A DNA stretch of 64,000 nt, from positions 8,670,501 through 8,734,500 of the forward strand of contig NC_088787.1 in NCBI RefSeq assembly GCF_949628265.1. The letters run 5' to 3'. Of the stretch, positions 11,512 to 22,700 are shown in pieces. The translations under genes and the position numbers were made by a program. The notes beneath the pieces are model-generated. The model saw only the letters and a list, made by a program, of their open reading frames with translations, ran no database searches and had not been told where the DNA came from. The DNA comes from Cloeon dipterum. Taxonomy: Eukaryota > Arthropoda > Insecta > Ephemeroptera > Baetidae. Each line of letters starts with the position of its first letter. Position 1 is the stretch's first letter.

Positions 11512-11944
11512 AGTGGAACGACATAGAGCGACACTTGAAAATTATTTGAATTGTTGGATGCCATAAGCAATTGATCGATAAACAATTTGTTCAACAATTT
11601 GCAATAATAAAAAAGGACCTTCATACAGTAAAAATTCAAATTTTGCCAATTTTCTTCAAAATTTACTGTGCTTGAACATATTTTCTTGGCATATTCCGAT
11701 TCCTCTCGTCGAGATCTGTCGAACGGTGTGTGCCACTTATTGGGGGAACTCTTGGTTTTGAAATTAAATTGGATTTCAAGTAAGGAGACAGCCATTACCA
11801 TTTGAAAAGCACGGTAACCTTCCAGCCAATTTTCTCAAAAAATTGCAGTGCTTGTTTGGTCAATTTAGGCTTTAACTGAATCCTAAGAGATGAGTTTATG
11901 CATTGGCAACATGCATTTTCGGGATTTTGCAGCATCATTCCTCT
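11512..11944 (-). mobile_element. TTAA-MITE family, full-length copy with TTAA duplication
   Basis: Reversed 433-bp copy bounded by TTAA at 11508-11511 and 11945-11948. The ends read AGTGGAACGA and ATCATTCCTCT, matching as terminal inverted repeats. TTAA target duplication is characteristic of piggyBac-type transposases. The element carries no transposase. Confidence 0.85.
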
Positions 11945-12361
11945 TTAATATAGGAAGAATTTCAACCAGAAATTCTGATTTTTTTTCAAGAAATAATTGT
12001 CAGAGTAGAATCAATTTTTAATATTTTTTAATATAAATTTTACAAGATTTCTAGGCCATTTGTGAACATGATTTTATTTTTTTGGTCATTGCCCAGAATC
12101 CAAATGATATAATTTTCTTTTTTATGTATAAATTGCGAATTTATATTACTTTTGCATTTTTTAACGAATAATCTTCTTCGAAATTACTTGGAAACCTGGC
12201 AAATATTTGCATTGATCCAATTCTTTGAAACACAATTAATAAAAGAGATTTAAAACTGTCCTCGATTTTGGAACTAATATAATTTCCGAGTTTAATATCT
12301 GAAAGAGAATTATGAATAATCTCTATTGCCAAAAAATACAGCAATTATTGCAGATTTTATA

Positions 12362-12800
12362 AAGAGGAGTGATACTGCAAAAGCCTGGAAAATGCTTGTT
12401 GCCAGTTCATAAACTCGTCCCTTAGAATTCAGTTAAAGCCTAAATTAACCTAAGAAGCACTGTAATTTTTTGAGAAAATTGGCTGGAAAGTTAGCGTGTT
12501 TTTCAAATGGTAATGGCTGTTTCCTTACTTGAAATCCGATTTTATTTCAAAACCAAGAGTTTCCCCAATAAGTGGCATACTGTACACCGTTGGACAGGTC
12601 TCGACGAGAGGAATCGGAATATGCCAAGAAATTGTGGTCAATCACCGTAAATTTGAAAGAAAATTGGCAAAATTTGAATTTTTACTGTAGGAAGGTCTAT
12701 TTTTTATTATTGCAAATTGTCGAACAAATTGTTAATCGATTAATTGTTTATGGCATCCAACAATTTAAATAATTTTCAGTTGTTGCCCAGTATCATTCCA
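12362..12800 (+). mobile_element. TTAA-MITE family, full-length copy with mutated ends
   Basis: Plus-oriented copy starting AAGAGGAGTGATACTGCAAA and ending GTATCATTCCA. The flanking TTAA sites are altered (left ATAA). Internal similarity to 18391-18824 runs through the whole length, with stops interrupting the recurrent open frame. Confidence 0.8.
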
Positions 12801-14204
12801 AAATATCAAAATTGAAACATGGTCGAATATTGAGCAAGGTGAATTGAGTGAGATATGATTTTCAAATGCAAAACCTAACGGCGTAGCGAGATGAGACGTC
12901 GTCGCGGCGGGCAGCTGCATGCGGCGGGCGACTCAATTTCTGTTTGACGCAGCTATTTTTTCCATCTACATTGCAAATGGGCGAAAAAATAAATCCGTGC
13001 GCGGCACACGCCATCGCAGCCAGGTGCGTGCGATTTTCGATATTTGTAAATTTGATCCGGCGCAAATTTACAATAATTGTGGCGTGTTAATATTGCGAGT
13101 GCGGCGGCTGTTCATGGTTCACGTGGGCGTATGTTTTATGCAAAAGCATGCGTCTCGTGCCGCCTCAAACGCGTCTTCGACGTAAATTTATATGTTTACT
13201 TCACACCACGACGACGCTTCCGCAATTTTGCGAACGCGAATTTCTATTTCTGCGAATGATTAAGAAGTGAAATATTTGAAACATGCGAGTTCTACAAACT
13301 CTGTTCTCTTCTCTTATTGTTAGGAGGAATTGAATGAGTATGTGTAAAGGTCTGCAGCGGTACAACAACGCGGCCCTGCTTTTTGTTGGAAGCCAACAAT
13401 TGTCGGCGGTTTGAATTATTGTAATTTTGCATTATTGTTTAACAGCAGAAAGATGATTTTAAAAAAAAGAATTTAGTTTTCGTCCGTCAGCCACACGGTG
13501 CTGACGTGATTCGTTTAATAGTGCAGAACCCGATTCAAAGGGGTGAGTCCAACCGTCAGTTAAACTAAAGAATTTGTAACTTATTATTGTAAACCATTTC
13601 AGTTCTGGTTTTTGATTAAGTATCCGATCGGATTTACAACTGTAAACCAATACACCAACCAAATTCGTCAATCTGAATTAATTGGTCTTCATCATTTCAA
13701 CCCTTTCAATTCTCCCAAAGGTCTATCAATTTTACACGGTCTTTTTTCAGAAAAAAGCAGATATATTTTTAGACTCTTTTATGTGCATATTATTTTGACA
13801 ATTTTAGACGGTTTTTCGAGACTTCCGCCTAATTCAAATGTGTTTTCTGTCTAAATTAGCATTTCTGAATACTTCTGTTTCTGTAAAAAACGTCAAAATG
13901 TTAGCCATTTTGAAGTGGAACTGTACCAAACTTTCAAAAGTTTCAAAATAAAAAAAAGAAATAATTCAAGCTGGCTATAAAAATGAAAATTTGAGATTTT
14001 CTCAGAATATGATGAATGAACTACCGATCAATTTGACCAATTAAACATTATCTATGAATAAAATTTCATCTAGATTGAGAAAAAAACTATATTTTTAAAA
14101 TTGAGTTTGAAGTTTCCGGCTGTTCTTTAAATCTCCAAAAATCGCTAAATCGTCGTATTCAACATTTTTCAAGTACATAGTTTTCGGTATTAAAAAGAAT
14201 TGAA
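12801..14204. other. Gene-free stretch with GC-rich island
   Basis: About 12860-13260 is strongly GC/CpG-rich (several GCGGCGGGC-like words) and lacks a supported frame on either strand. From 13260 to 14204 the sequence is AT-rich, and nothing was recognised. Confidence 0.5.
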
Positions 14205-14417
14205 ACCTCTTAGGGAAACTCTTTGTTGTGAAAAAAAAATCAGGAATTAAACTAAGGAGACAGCCCTTACCATTTGAAAAGCACGCTAACTTTCCAGCCA
14301 ATTTTCTCAAAAAATTACAGTGCTTCTTAGGTCAATTTAGGCTTTTACTGAATCCTAAGGAATGAGTTTATGCATTGGCAACAAGCATTTTCCAGGCTTT
14401 TGCTGTATCATTCCTCT
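14205..14417 (-). mobile_element. TTAA-MITE family, half copy
   Basis: Reversed partial copy that keeps only the end beginning (on the minus strand) AGAGGAATGATAC. TTAA follows at 14418-14421. Similarity stops near 14205 in the GGGAAACTCTTTG block. It faces the copy at 14599 head to head across about 180 bp. Confidence 0.75.
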
Positions 14418-14598
14418 TTAAATAAATAAATCATTTGAATACTTCACAGTTGTAATGCTAATCAAGCAACGTTGTCCCCTAATTGAAAATCACGAATTAA
14501 TTTCACCAGGAAGGACACTTTCCTCAATATTCGCACTACATCGTTGGATAGAAAACGACGAGAGAAATAAAAATCAATAACTTACAAAATCCGTTTAA

Positions 14599-14948
14599 AG
14601 AGGAATGATACTGCAAAAGCCGGGAAAATGCTTGTTTCCAATGCATAACCTCGCCCCTTAGGATTCAGTTAAAGCCTAAATTGACCTAAGAAGCGCTGTA
14701 ATTTTTTGAGAAAATTGGCTGGAAAGTTAGCGTGCTTTTCAAATGGTAATGGCTGTCTCCTTACTTGAAATCCGATTTAATTTCAAAATCAAGAGTTTCC
14801 CCAATAAGTGGCATACACCGTTGAACAGATCTCGACGAGAGCAATCGGAATATGCCAAGAAAATATGTTCAAGCACTGTAAAGTTTGGGAAAAATTGGCA
14901 AAATTTGAATTTTTACTGTAGGAAGGTCCTTTTGTATTATTGCAAATG
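14599..14948 (+). mobile_element. TTAA-MITE family, 3'-truncated copy
   Basis: Begins AGAGGAATGATACTGCAAAA directly after TTAA (14595-14598). Similarity ends at an ATTGCAAATGTTG block near 14948, about 85 bp short of the full element. Its first ~210 bp are an inverted repeat of 14205-14417. Confidence 0.8.
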
Positions 14949-17900
14949 TTGTTGTTGGTGTTGTTGACATATTTTATCGTCTGCTAATTGTTATATTTGT
15001 TGTCCTGCCAGAATCCACTTCTTCAAATATCATTGAAAATTAATAAAATATAACGTCTGATTTTTTTTTTAATAGGAAGAAATTTTTCAACGTGGACATA
15101 ATTTAGAATTCAGTGCGAGGTCGACAGTAAATTCAGTAGGCCTGAAAAAAAGACAAATTGCCGAATCGCGATTGAAGAACAATCAGCGCGCAGCGCGGGA
15201 ATAAAGTGCGGCGGCGCTCTCGATCGAGAATAATTTCGCAGCGAATTTGGAAGGCAAACGACGCATGCATAATAGAGCGCGCGTATTATTCGTTCGTGTG
15301 ATGAAAAACGGCATTCTTTTCTTTGTTTACACATTATCTGAATTGGAAAAGAGCTGCAGAGAGAATTTGCTTTGCATGTCATCTGCGGCCGGCTCTGATT
15401 ATTCTCTGTCCTTCTGCCAATGTGTGTGAGGAGCAGAGAGCTCGCCGCTCAAATGTATATACACCCAACACACACACACACACACTCGGCGTGCGCGTAA
15501 TTTATTCTCGCACGCCGGCCCAGGACGAGGAGGCTTTATGCGTGCGGTGCGCTCTCTGCATTTTTACCAGCACCTCTGCCCCTGCTGGACGAGGTTTTAG
15601 CCCTCGAATAATTAATTTGCGCGCAGCAGAAAAGCAACCGAGAGCGAATTTGGAATTAATCAGCAGCAACGCGCGCTTCTAACAATAGCCCGTCGCATTT
15701 GACCTTGACTTCACGTACGAATGAAAGTCAAATTTTGCATTTTCAAAGAAAATAAATACACACTTCCTGGTTCAGCTTGCCCAAAAATCTCGGGACTGGT
15801 TCACTTTTCTGTATATACTGGGATGAAGTTATGACTTGTGACTTTTGACTTTAATTTATATTTTAAAAACAGTAAGCATAACAATTTTAAACAGCTATCT
15901 TTTTTATTTTCTTGTACAATAAATCAAGAATAATTGTAACAATTTCAAACTAATTTCAGGTAAGGATAGTAGAGATTAGGATCAAACATGGACCAAAAAT
16001 CGTGTGGGTAACAGGCTTTTTCTACATTAAAGCTCAAATCCGTCTGTAAAATAAGCCAAATTTCCAATCTTCCGCTGTTTCCATATTCAATCTTCGTCAC
16101 TTGGGCAGAATACAGCCGGTTCAGTCAGGTTTCCTTTTAGAAAAAATAAAATTGTTAAAACTAGAGCACAACATAATTTCTGTTTGAAGTACAATAATTG
16201 CTATAACTTACAAAAATTCAGGTATCCATGATTTCAGGGAATGTCTTGGACAAGAATCTAATTTTCTATAATAAAACAATTCATGTAAACAATTTACTTA
16301 TTGTGTACTCAAATAGATACTCGATCTGAAATAAAAAAATTGAATCAGCAGATATAAATATTTTAAAAGTCACGTTCTCTAATAATGTAAGGAAGAATCT
16401 AATCTAAAAATCTAGGCTTACTAAATTAGAATTTTAAATATATTTAAGAAAATTAAATGAAAAAACGTACAAAGATTTAATTTAATTAAATTGAAACAAA
16501 CGGTGATGTACAACAAAAATAAGTTAAAGTTTAAATTGGTAAAAATTATTATAGGCTTTTACTAGTTTTTAAAGTAGTCTAATCATGTGTCCATGGATTG
16601 CGAAAAATTCCGCAAAATACACAAATTTCACAACTAGAACCAAAAAGCTACAATTAAAAAATCCTAAAACAACCAAATTTTGGAATTCCTGATTTCTTAA
16701 AAAGGGAATTAAACCTTATTTTAAACCAGGTCTATATTACAATTGTTTTAATTTATGATATCGTGATGCAACAAAAATTACGTAACACTTTGTTCATTTA
16801 CGAATCGCGTAACAGTGACATCAAATCGGATTTCGTAACAACATGCAAATGAAGCACAAAACACTGCCCGTTTCCAGAAAGGATTGCCAAATTATTCAAA
16901 GGTCAGACGAGAAAAATAACAAAAGCTGAAAATAGTCGTGTCTAACCCAGATGCTCACGCTTTTGATGGAAAATCACATTCTGCAAATGTGACCCAGTTG
17001 CGTCGCATTTTTTTTTATCCGATTCAAACCTGTGTGATACGCTGATTTAATGAAGGCGCTGACGAGAGATTATTTTTCTCTTCTAGAAGATGTAGCCGCA
17101 TTTTAAATGAAGCGAAATCCTTTTCATAAAATGGCGCACGCGTCCAATTAAGGACTTATGAAAGGGATGCAAAGCTTTGAGCAGAAAAAATTTATATATA
17201 GTGATCAAATAAAAATCATTTTTTTCCGCCTGCTGGGTTTGGGAGCCACGTCTCACATACAAATTGTGAAAAACAAGCAATTTAATTACCTGCAGAAGAG
17301 CTTTCTCACGCTCGTTTTTCCCTCTTGCTGAGAATTGTGTGTAGAGACAAATTGTGTTCTCTTTATATTTAAAAGGTTCTGTGCGAGGTGCTACCGGGAA
17401 ATCATAATTAGCACGAATCCTGCTAACACAAAGAGGGACAACCAGGCGACAAAGGTTCTTTGTCTGTCCTGCCGCTGTGATGAAAAATAAAAAATACCAA
17501 AAGCTTCTAGAACATATAAAAATTAATTTAATTAAAAATCAGTAAACAAAATAAATAAATATGAATTTTTAGATCTTTCTCTTATAGCTTCCGTGAATTA
17601 AAATGGAACAATGACTCTGAAAAGACTGCTATGATTTATGAGACTTCCGTATCTGTATATTCATGGGGAAAAGTTAGAAATGAATAAATTTCAATAGATA
17701 GCAGCACAGGTTTGATGGTATATCCGTCACAACTCGAGGAAAGACGTATTTTGAGTGTCATAGAGTATTAATTTTAAATAATTATCTTCCTCTCTACAGA
17801 AACAGGTCAAGACGATTTTCTTTTTTTCTTAAAGTTGTTGCTCAATTCAAAAGGGGTTTTTCTTAAAATCAAAGTAATATTTTACTAATTCTTGTGAGTA

Positions 17901-18386
17901 CTATGAATGTTAGTCAAAATAATTTAAATTAAAAAAATGAAAATCAAATTAAAACTAAAAATGCCATTAATTATTTTAAAATTTTACTGTTAAATTTTTA
18001 AAAAATAATTTAATAAATATATTAATACAAAAAACGGCATAAAATAGGTATTTTTAAATAATAACTGTAATTTAGGTATTAAATTAACAATGAGTAAAAA
18101 TGTTTAATTTTTTAACTTACAGAAATTTGTATAAAATTTTCATGATCAGTGCTGAAATTACGTCTTGAAAAGTATACCTATGGAAAAACAAATTTCCAAA
18201 TTTAATTTAATATTACCGTATTTTTTCATAATGTTTAAAAATTCTTTATTTTGCAGCTTTCAAGTTGGTCTTTGTGCGTTTATTGCCTAGTACGTGAAAC
18301 AGTCGACTGTTGTTTTGTTTGCAAGCTATACGTTTTGTTGAAAATTGTTGTGGCCCAAAAACGTCTTTCTGTTACTCATTATCATT
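14949..18386. other. Gene-free stretch with GC-rich island
   Basis: About 15100-15720 is a GC/CpG-rich island containing a short CA microsatellite (about 15467-15485). From 15720 to 18386 the sequence is AT-rich. A minor GC-richer patch lies around 16800-17160. No exon, RNA gene or repeat was recognised. Confidence 0.5.
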
Positions 18387-18390
18387 TTAA

Positions 18391-18824
18391 AGAGGAACGA
18401 TACTGCAAAAGCCTGGAAAATGCTTGTTGCCAATGCATAATCTCGCCCCTTAGGATTCAGTAAAAGCCTAAATTGACTAAGAAGCACTGTATTTTTTTGA
18501 GAAAATTGGCTGGAAAGTTAGCGTGCTTTTCAAATGGTAATGGCTGTCTCCTTACTTGAAATCCGATTTAATTTCAAAACCAAGAGTTTCCCCAATAAGT
18601 GGCAGACACCGTTGGACAGATCTCGACGAGAGAAATCTAAATCTGCCAAGAAAATATGTTCAAGCACTGTAAATTTTGGAGAAAATTGGCAAAATTTGAA
18701 TTTTTACTGTAGGAAGGTCCTTTTTTAGTATTGGAAATTGTTCAACAAATTGTTTATCGATCAATTGTTTATGACATCCAACAATTCAAATAATTTTCAA
18801 TTGTTGCCCTGTATCATTCCACTT
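18391..18824 (+). mobile_element. TTAA-MITE family, intact 434-bp reference copy
   Basis: The best copy of the family: TTAA at 18387-18390 and 18825-18828 flank ends AGAGGAACGATAC and GTATCATTCCACTT, which pair as ~13-bp terminal inverted repeats. TTAA-specific insertion and short inverted ends point to mobilisation by a piggyBac-type transposase; this is inference, since no transposase is encoded. An open frame of about 64 codons (18534-18728) recurs in other copies. Confidence 0.88.
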
Positions 18825-18828
18825 TTAA

Positions 18829-19570
18829 AGGAAATAAAATTTTACATTTTCTATGTTCCCACTTATAATCAGAACATTTTTACCAGACAAAATTGTACAA
18901 TCTTCCAGATATTTTCCTGGTTAATTTTAGCCTGAACTAAACCCACTCTTTTAATTGAATGGCAAATAGAAATCATAACTGCAACAAAATTTGGCTTGCT
19001 ATTTCCACCAAAACGTTGACAAGATGTGATTTTTACCATGAGAGTTTTTCCGTGGGTAATAAGTTCAATTATTTTAAGGGTTTTATAATGTTTTTACGTT
19101 TTAAAACACACTTGTGAAAAAATTCACACTCCTACTAAAATAATCATGCATTGAACTAGACATTAAAAACGAGTATTAAAATAAAATATTTACAGAAGAG
19201 AACAAAATTTGTTGCCGCGAGAAAAGTCAACACATCCAGAAGCTGAGTGCCTCGACACGCATCTATTTCAGTTTTGTTTATTCAGCATTTTGCCATTAAG
19301 AAATGGGATGTTTGCCTTCACAATAATCGAGAGCGAAGTGCAAGTCGGCGGTTAGTTGCGTCAGGCGAAAAGTCCCGGTGCGCCAGGGGGTGGCTGGGGG
19401 AGGAAAGGCGCCGCGCGGTGAATGAAACACGTGGCCGCGGTGGTGCACGAGAGAGAGAGGGAGAATGGAAAAAGATAAAAAAAAAGAAAAGCAGGGAAAT
19501 GTGGTGATTTTCAGGCCGACCGCTGCCGCAGGAAAGGCATGTAATTGCATCGGACTGCCAGGGCCGAGGC
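18829..19570. other. Upstream region of ImpL2
   Basis: AT-rich to about 19200, then GC/CpG-rich up to the promoter. A CACGTG E-box lies near 19427 and purine-rich GAGAGAGAGA sequence near 19450, a typical GAGA-factor-like motif in insects. No coding frame is supported. Confidence 0.45.
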
Positions 19571-19660
19571 GATTGGTCGCGAGGCGCGCGAAGGCGTGGT
19601 GAGGCGGACGTTTAAATAGTGGCGAGAGCGAGGCCAGAAAAGAGCCATCCGCGCATTCAG
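19571..19660 (+). promoter_or_regulatory. ImpL2: ImpL2 core promoter (inverted CCAAT, TATA-like, initiator)
   Basis: An ATTGG (inverted CCAAT) lies at about 19571, a TATA-like TTTAAATAG at 19611-19619, and an initiator-like ATTCAGC about 40 bp later near 19654. A strong splice donor follows at 19741. The spacing fits a focused RNA polymerase II promoter for the gene whose coding exons start at 26461. Transcription start is inferred, not observed. Confidence 0.55.
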
Positions 19661-19740
19661 CGACCGAAGTCAGCAGCTCTCGCGGCTCCGTGATCCTCTC
19701 TGCCTTTTCCTCCCGTCGATCTCAAGTAGCTCTCACAAAG
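19655..19740 (+). other. ImpL2: Predicted non-coding first exon of ImpL2 (5' UTR)
   Basis: GC-rich exon-like segment between the predicted initiator and an AAAG|GTAGGA donor at 19740/19741. It contains no ATG-led frame of note. The matching acceptor is a CAG just before 26459, two bases upstream of the start codon, which gives a 6.7 kb first intron. Confidence 0.5.
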
Positions 19741-22700
19741 GTAGGAGCCTCTTCATCTCTTTTGACACTCCCTTTTCAATGTTTGGTTGGTCGTGGTTTC
19801 CCTTTCACGATTCAACTGACCATTTTATTTTTTCAAATGCAAGATAATTTATTTTTTTGATTTTTTTTAAGAAAATCAAGTCATGTTTCAGTTTTATTGG
19901 TTCAAAATTATATAGGAACAAATATCCAGAGACAATTAACCATTTGGATACAAATTAAATTAATATTTTGGGTGAAATTAAAAAAAAATAGCACAAAGCC
20001 TTGCCATTGTTCACTGTCTGACCCTGATGGTTTTAAGTGGTTCATGTAAAACACGCATATTGTAGTTTCATCCTGCCCTGTTTTTTCCAGAAAAAAATTA
20101 TATTCTGAATTTTTTTCAAGAAAAACATTTAGAAGGACTATATAATTATGTTTGTTCCAAAATATTCTTAGATTTTTCTTAATTTTTGCATGAAATTTCT
20201 CGAAATACTTCACAAAAATGTTGATTGAAAATTAGGAAAGGCTTCCAGTTTCTTTGAAAAGGAAAATAATTTGTTTTAAGTGACTGGTGCAAAATGGGGG
20301 AAATGAAACACCAAATAGTGACAGCTTGTCAAAATTGGTTTTTTGGTGGTTTATAGCACAAAATTGATTTATAGCAGTGGAATGAAGGAAGCTTTCCAGA
20401 TTTTCCAAACCTTATATATTGTGATTCCTGTTTTAAATGATTTTAAAAACTATAATGTGCCAAATTGATGTTCAATATCGGCGTTGATTTTCACTAACGC
20501 CAATTTTATTTAATTTCTGACTCTTCAATTTCTATCTTTAACAAGCTATGCACAATTGAACGATTAAAAATGCGGTGTAAAATGGAATTAAGTACTAGAT
20601 AAAATTCAAAGAATTGAAATTTCAAAAGAAAATTTAATTTCTCATTGAATATCTAGACATTTTATTTTCCTATTTTAACTAAGAATTTGATTTTCACCGT
20701 GATGCTGATAGGAAAAAAATTAATTTCAAGATTTTCCCAAGATTTTGTGGCCGGGAATTTAAAAATTCAATTCGAATACATTTATTCGTTCATGCAGAAT
20801 ATTTTGAATTATATTTCTGAATCCTGGCAGTACAATCTTTGGAAAATATCTATACCTCCATCTTTGAAATTTAATTGTCTTAAAAATCATCTTTCCTCTT
20901 TGAGTGTTAAAGGAACTCTGCTGGCTTAAAGTTAGCCATTATAAAGACCAGATTTCTTTGGTAATTATAAACCAAGAACTCGATTTTTGGCCATTCGGGA
21001 TTTTTATATACAAATACATTTTTACTATTTTCCTAGAAACCCATTTAAAAATTGAATTTTATTTTGCAAAATTCATCCTTTAATTGCAGCACTGCACAAT
21101 TCAAAGAATTTTATTGTTCAGTATCATCAGTCATAATTAAAATATAAGATGATTTCCCAGAATCCATTTTCATTGACCCTTGTCAACACGATGGCGCTAT
21201 CGGTTGGGGCATTTCTATATTTCATTCAATTTAAAAGCATACAATTCAATCAAAGACCTTTTTATTACGTGTAAAGGAAAGAGGAGGAGGAGGAAAGAAG
21301 CGTGTGCGAGAATTTGGTATTTGGTCCCCTGCAGCGATGCCTTTTGTGCCTGGCAAAAGGACGAAGTCAGGTGCTGGTGGAAATTTCCACTAGCGTGCTT
21401 ATGATAATTTATTTTGGGAGCGTTATGTTGCTCGCCTTTGACACCAACAAACACCATTCATCGAGGGTGGGTGGAGGGGGCGCGTGCCCCCTCCCCCCAT
21501 TCATGAAATCCCGCTTCTTCTTTGCACCCGCGTTGGCCCCAAAGTTTTTAATTAGCACTTTGTCGACGCCCGTAATTAAGCGCAAGTTTTGCGCCTGGGG
21601 AAACTTAAATCGGACCCTTAACGCCCGCTTGAAAATCCTGAAAAAGGAACAAAGAGCCGCAAACCTCAGAAATGGCGAATTTCCCTAATTAATGAGGCAA
21701 AATTCAATTTAATATTTAATTGTTAGCAATTAACCAATTTTAATTAATGTTAAGAGTCACAATTTTTATTTCTTAAATTTTTAGGAAACAAAAAAAATTG
21801 CCACACCAACGCTTTTCCTTAAAAAGAAACAATTAACAGATTTCTAACAGTATATATACGTGCTATTTCTTTAAATATTTTACAACGAACTGACGTCAAA
21901 GGAGAAATTTCATCTCTTCATCTTTGATGAGCAGTTGGGAATTTCTTAATTGAACTAAGGAAAGACGCAATGAGGAAAGTCTATTCGTATATTGCGTCAG
22001 AAAAAAAGATGCAGCTGCATTTTGGTCAGTGAATCGCGTCGGGCGAGCCGCGATTCCGAGAAAAAAAGGAGCTATGAGCGTGAGTCAATATGCTCCAGGG
22101 CTTTTTTCTCCCTCCGCGCGTTTTTTATACAGCCAACCCAATCATTTGTTACTCTCGCGACCGCGAGACTAGAGCCCTGAGCGCGTGCATTCTTTGTGGT
22201 TGTAATTTTTGCTATATTTTTTACAGAAAAAATTGTATAGGATTTATTCATCTAAAGAAAATGCAACGCATTTATTTTAAAATACTTTGATAGCTATTTT
22301 TAAATTTTTTTTAAAAATTTTTTAATAAAAAATTCTTTAGTTAGAGATGATTTAAAATTTGATTAGCTAAAATATTTTATTTGAGCTTTCCTTGATGATG
22401 TCTGAAAAAAACTTGTCAGTCATTTTATACAGTTTATCCTGTCTTGATTTTTTTTTTAAATTTTATTAACGAAATTATGAATCTCTATCCACCTCCACCT
22501 CTGAGTGATTAAAACCCAATACACCAATTATTTAGCTAATTTTACAGTTTACTATCCGTTTGTAAAAAAAACGACCCTCCAAAGGAGAAGCCATATCCGT
22601 TAGAATTGGGGTTGAATTTTTCACGTCTCGCGGCTCGCAGCAGATTATCCGCTCAGGACTCTAATTCCGGCGGCAGGCAGGCAGCCTCTTTTTTCCATAC

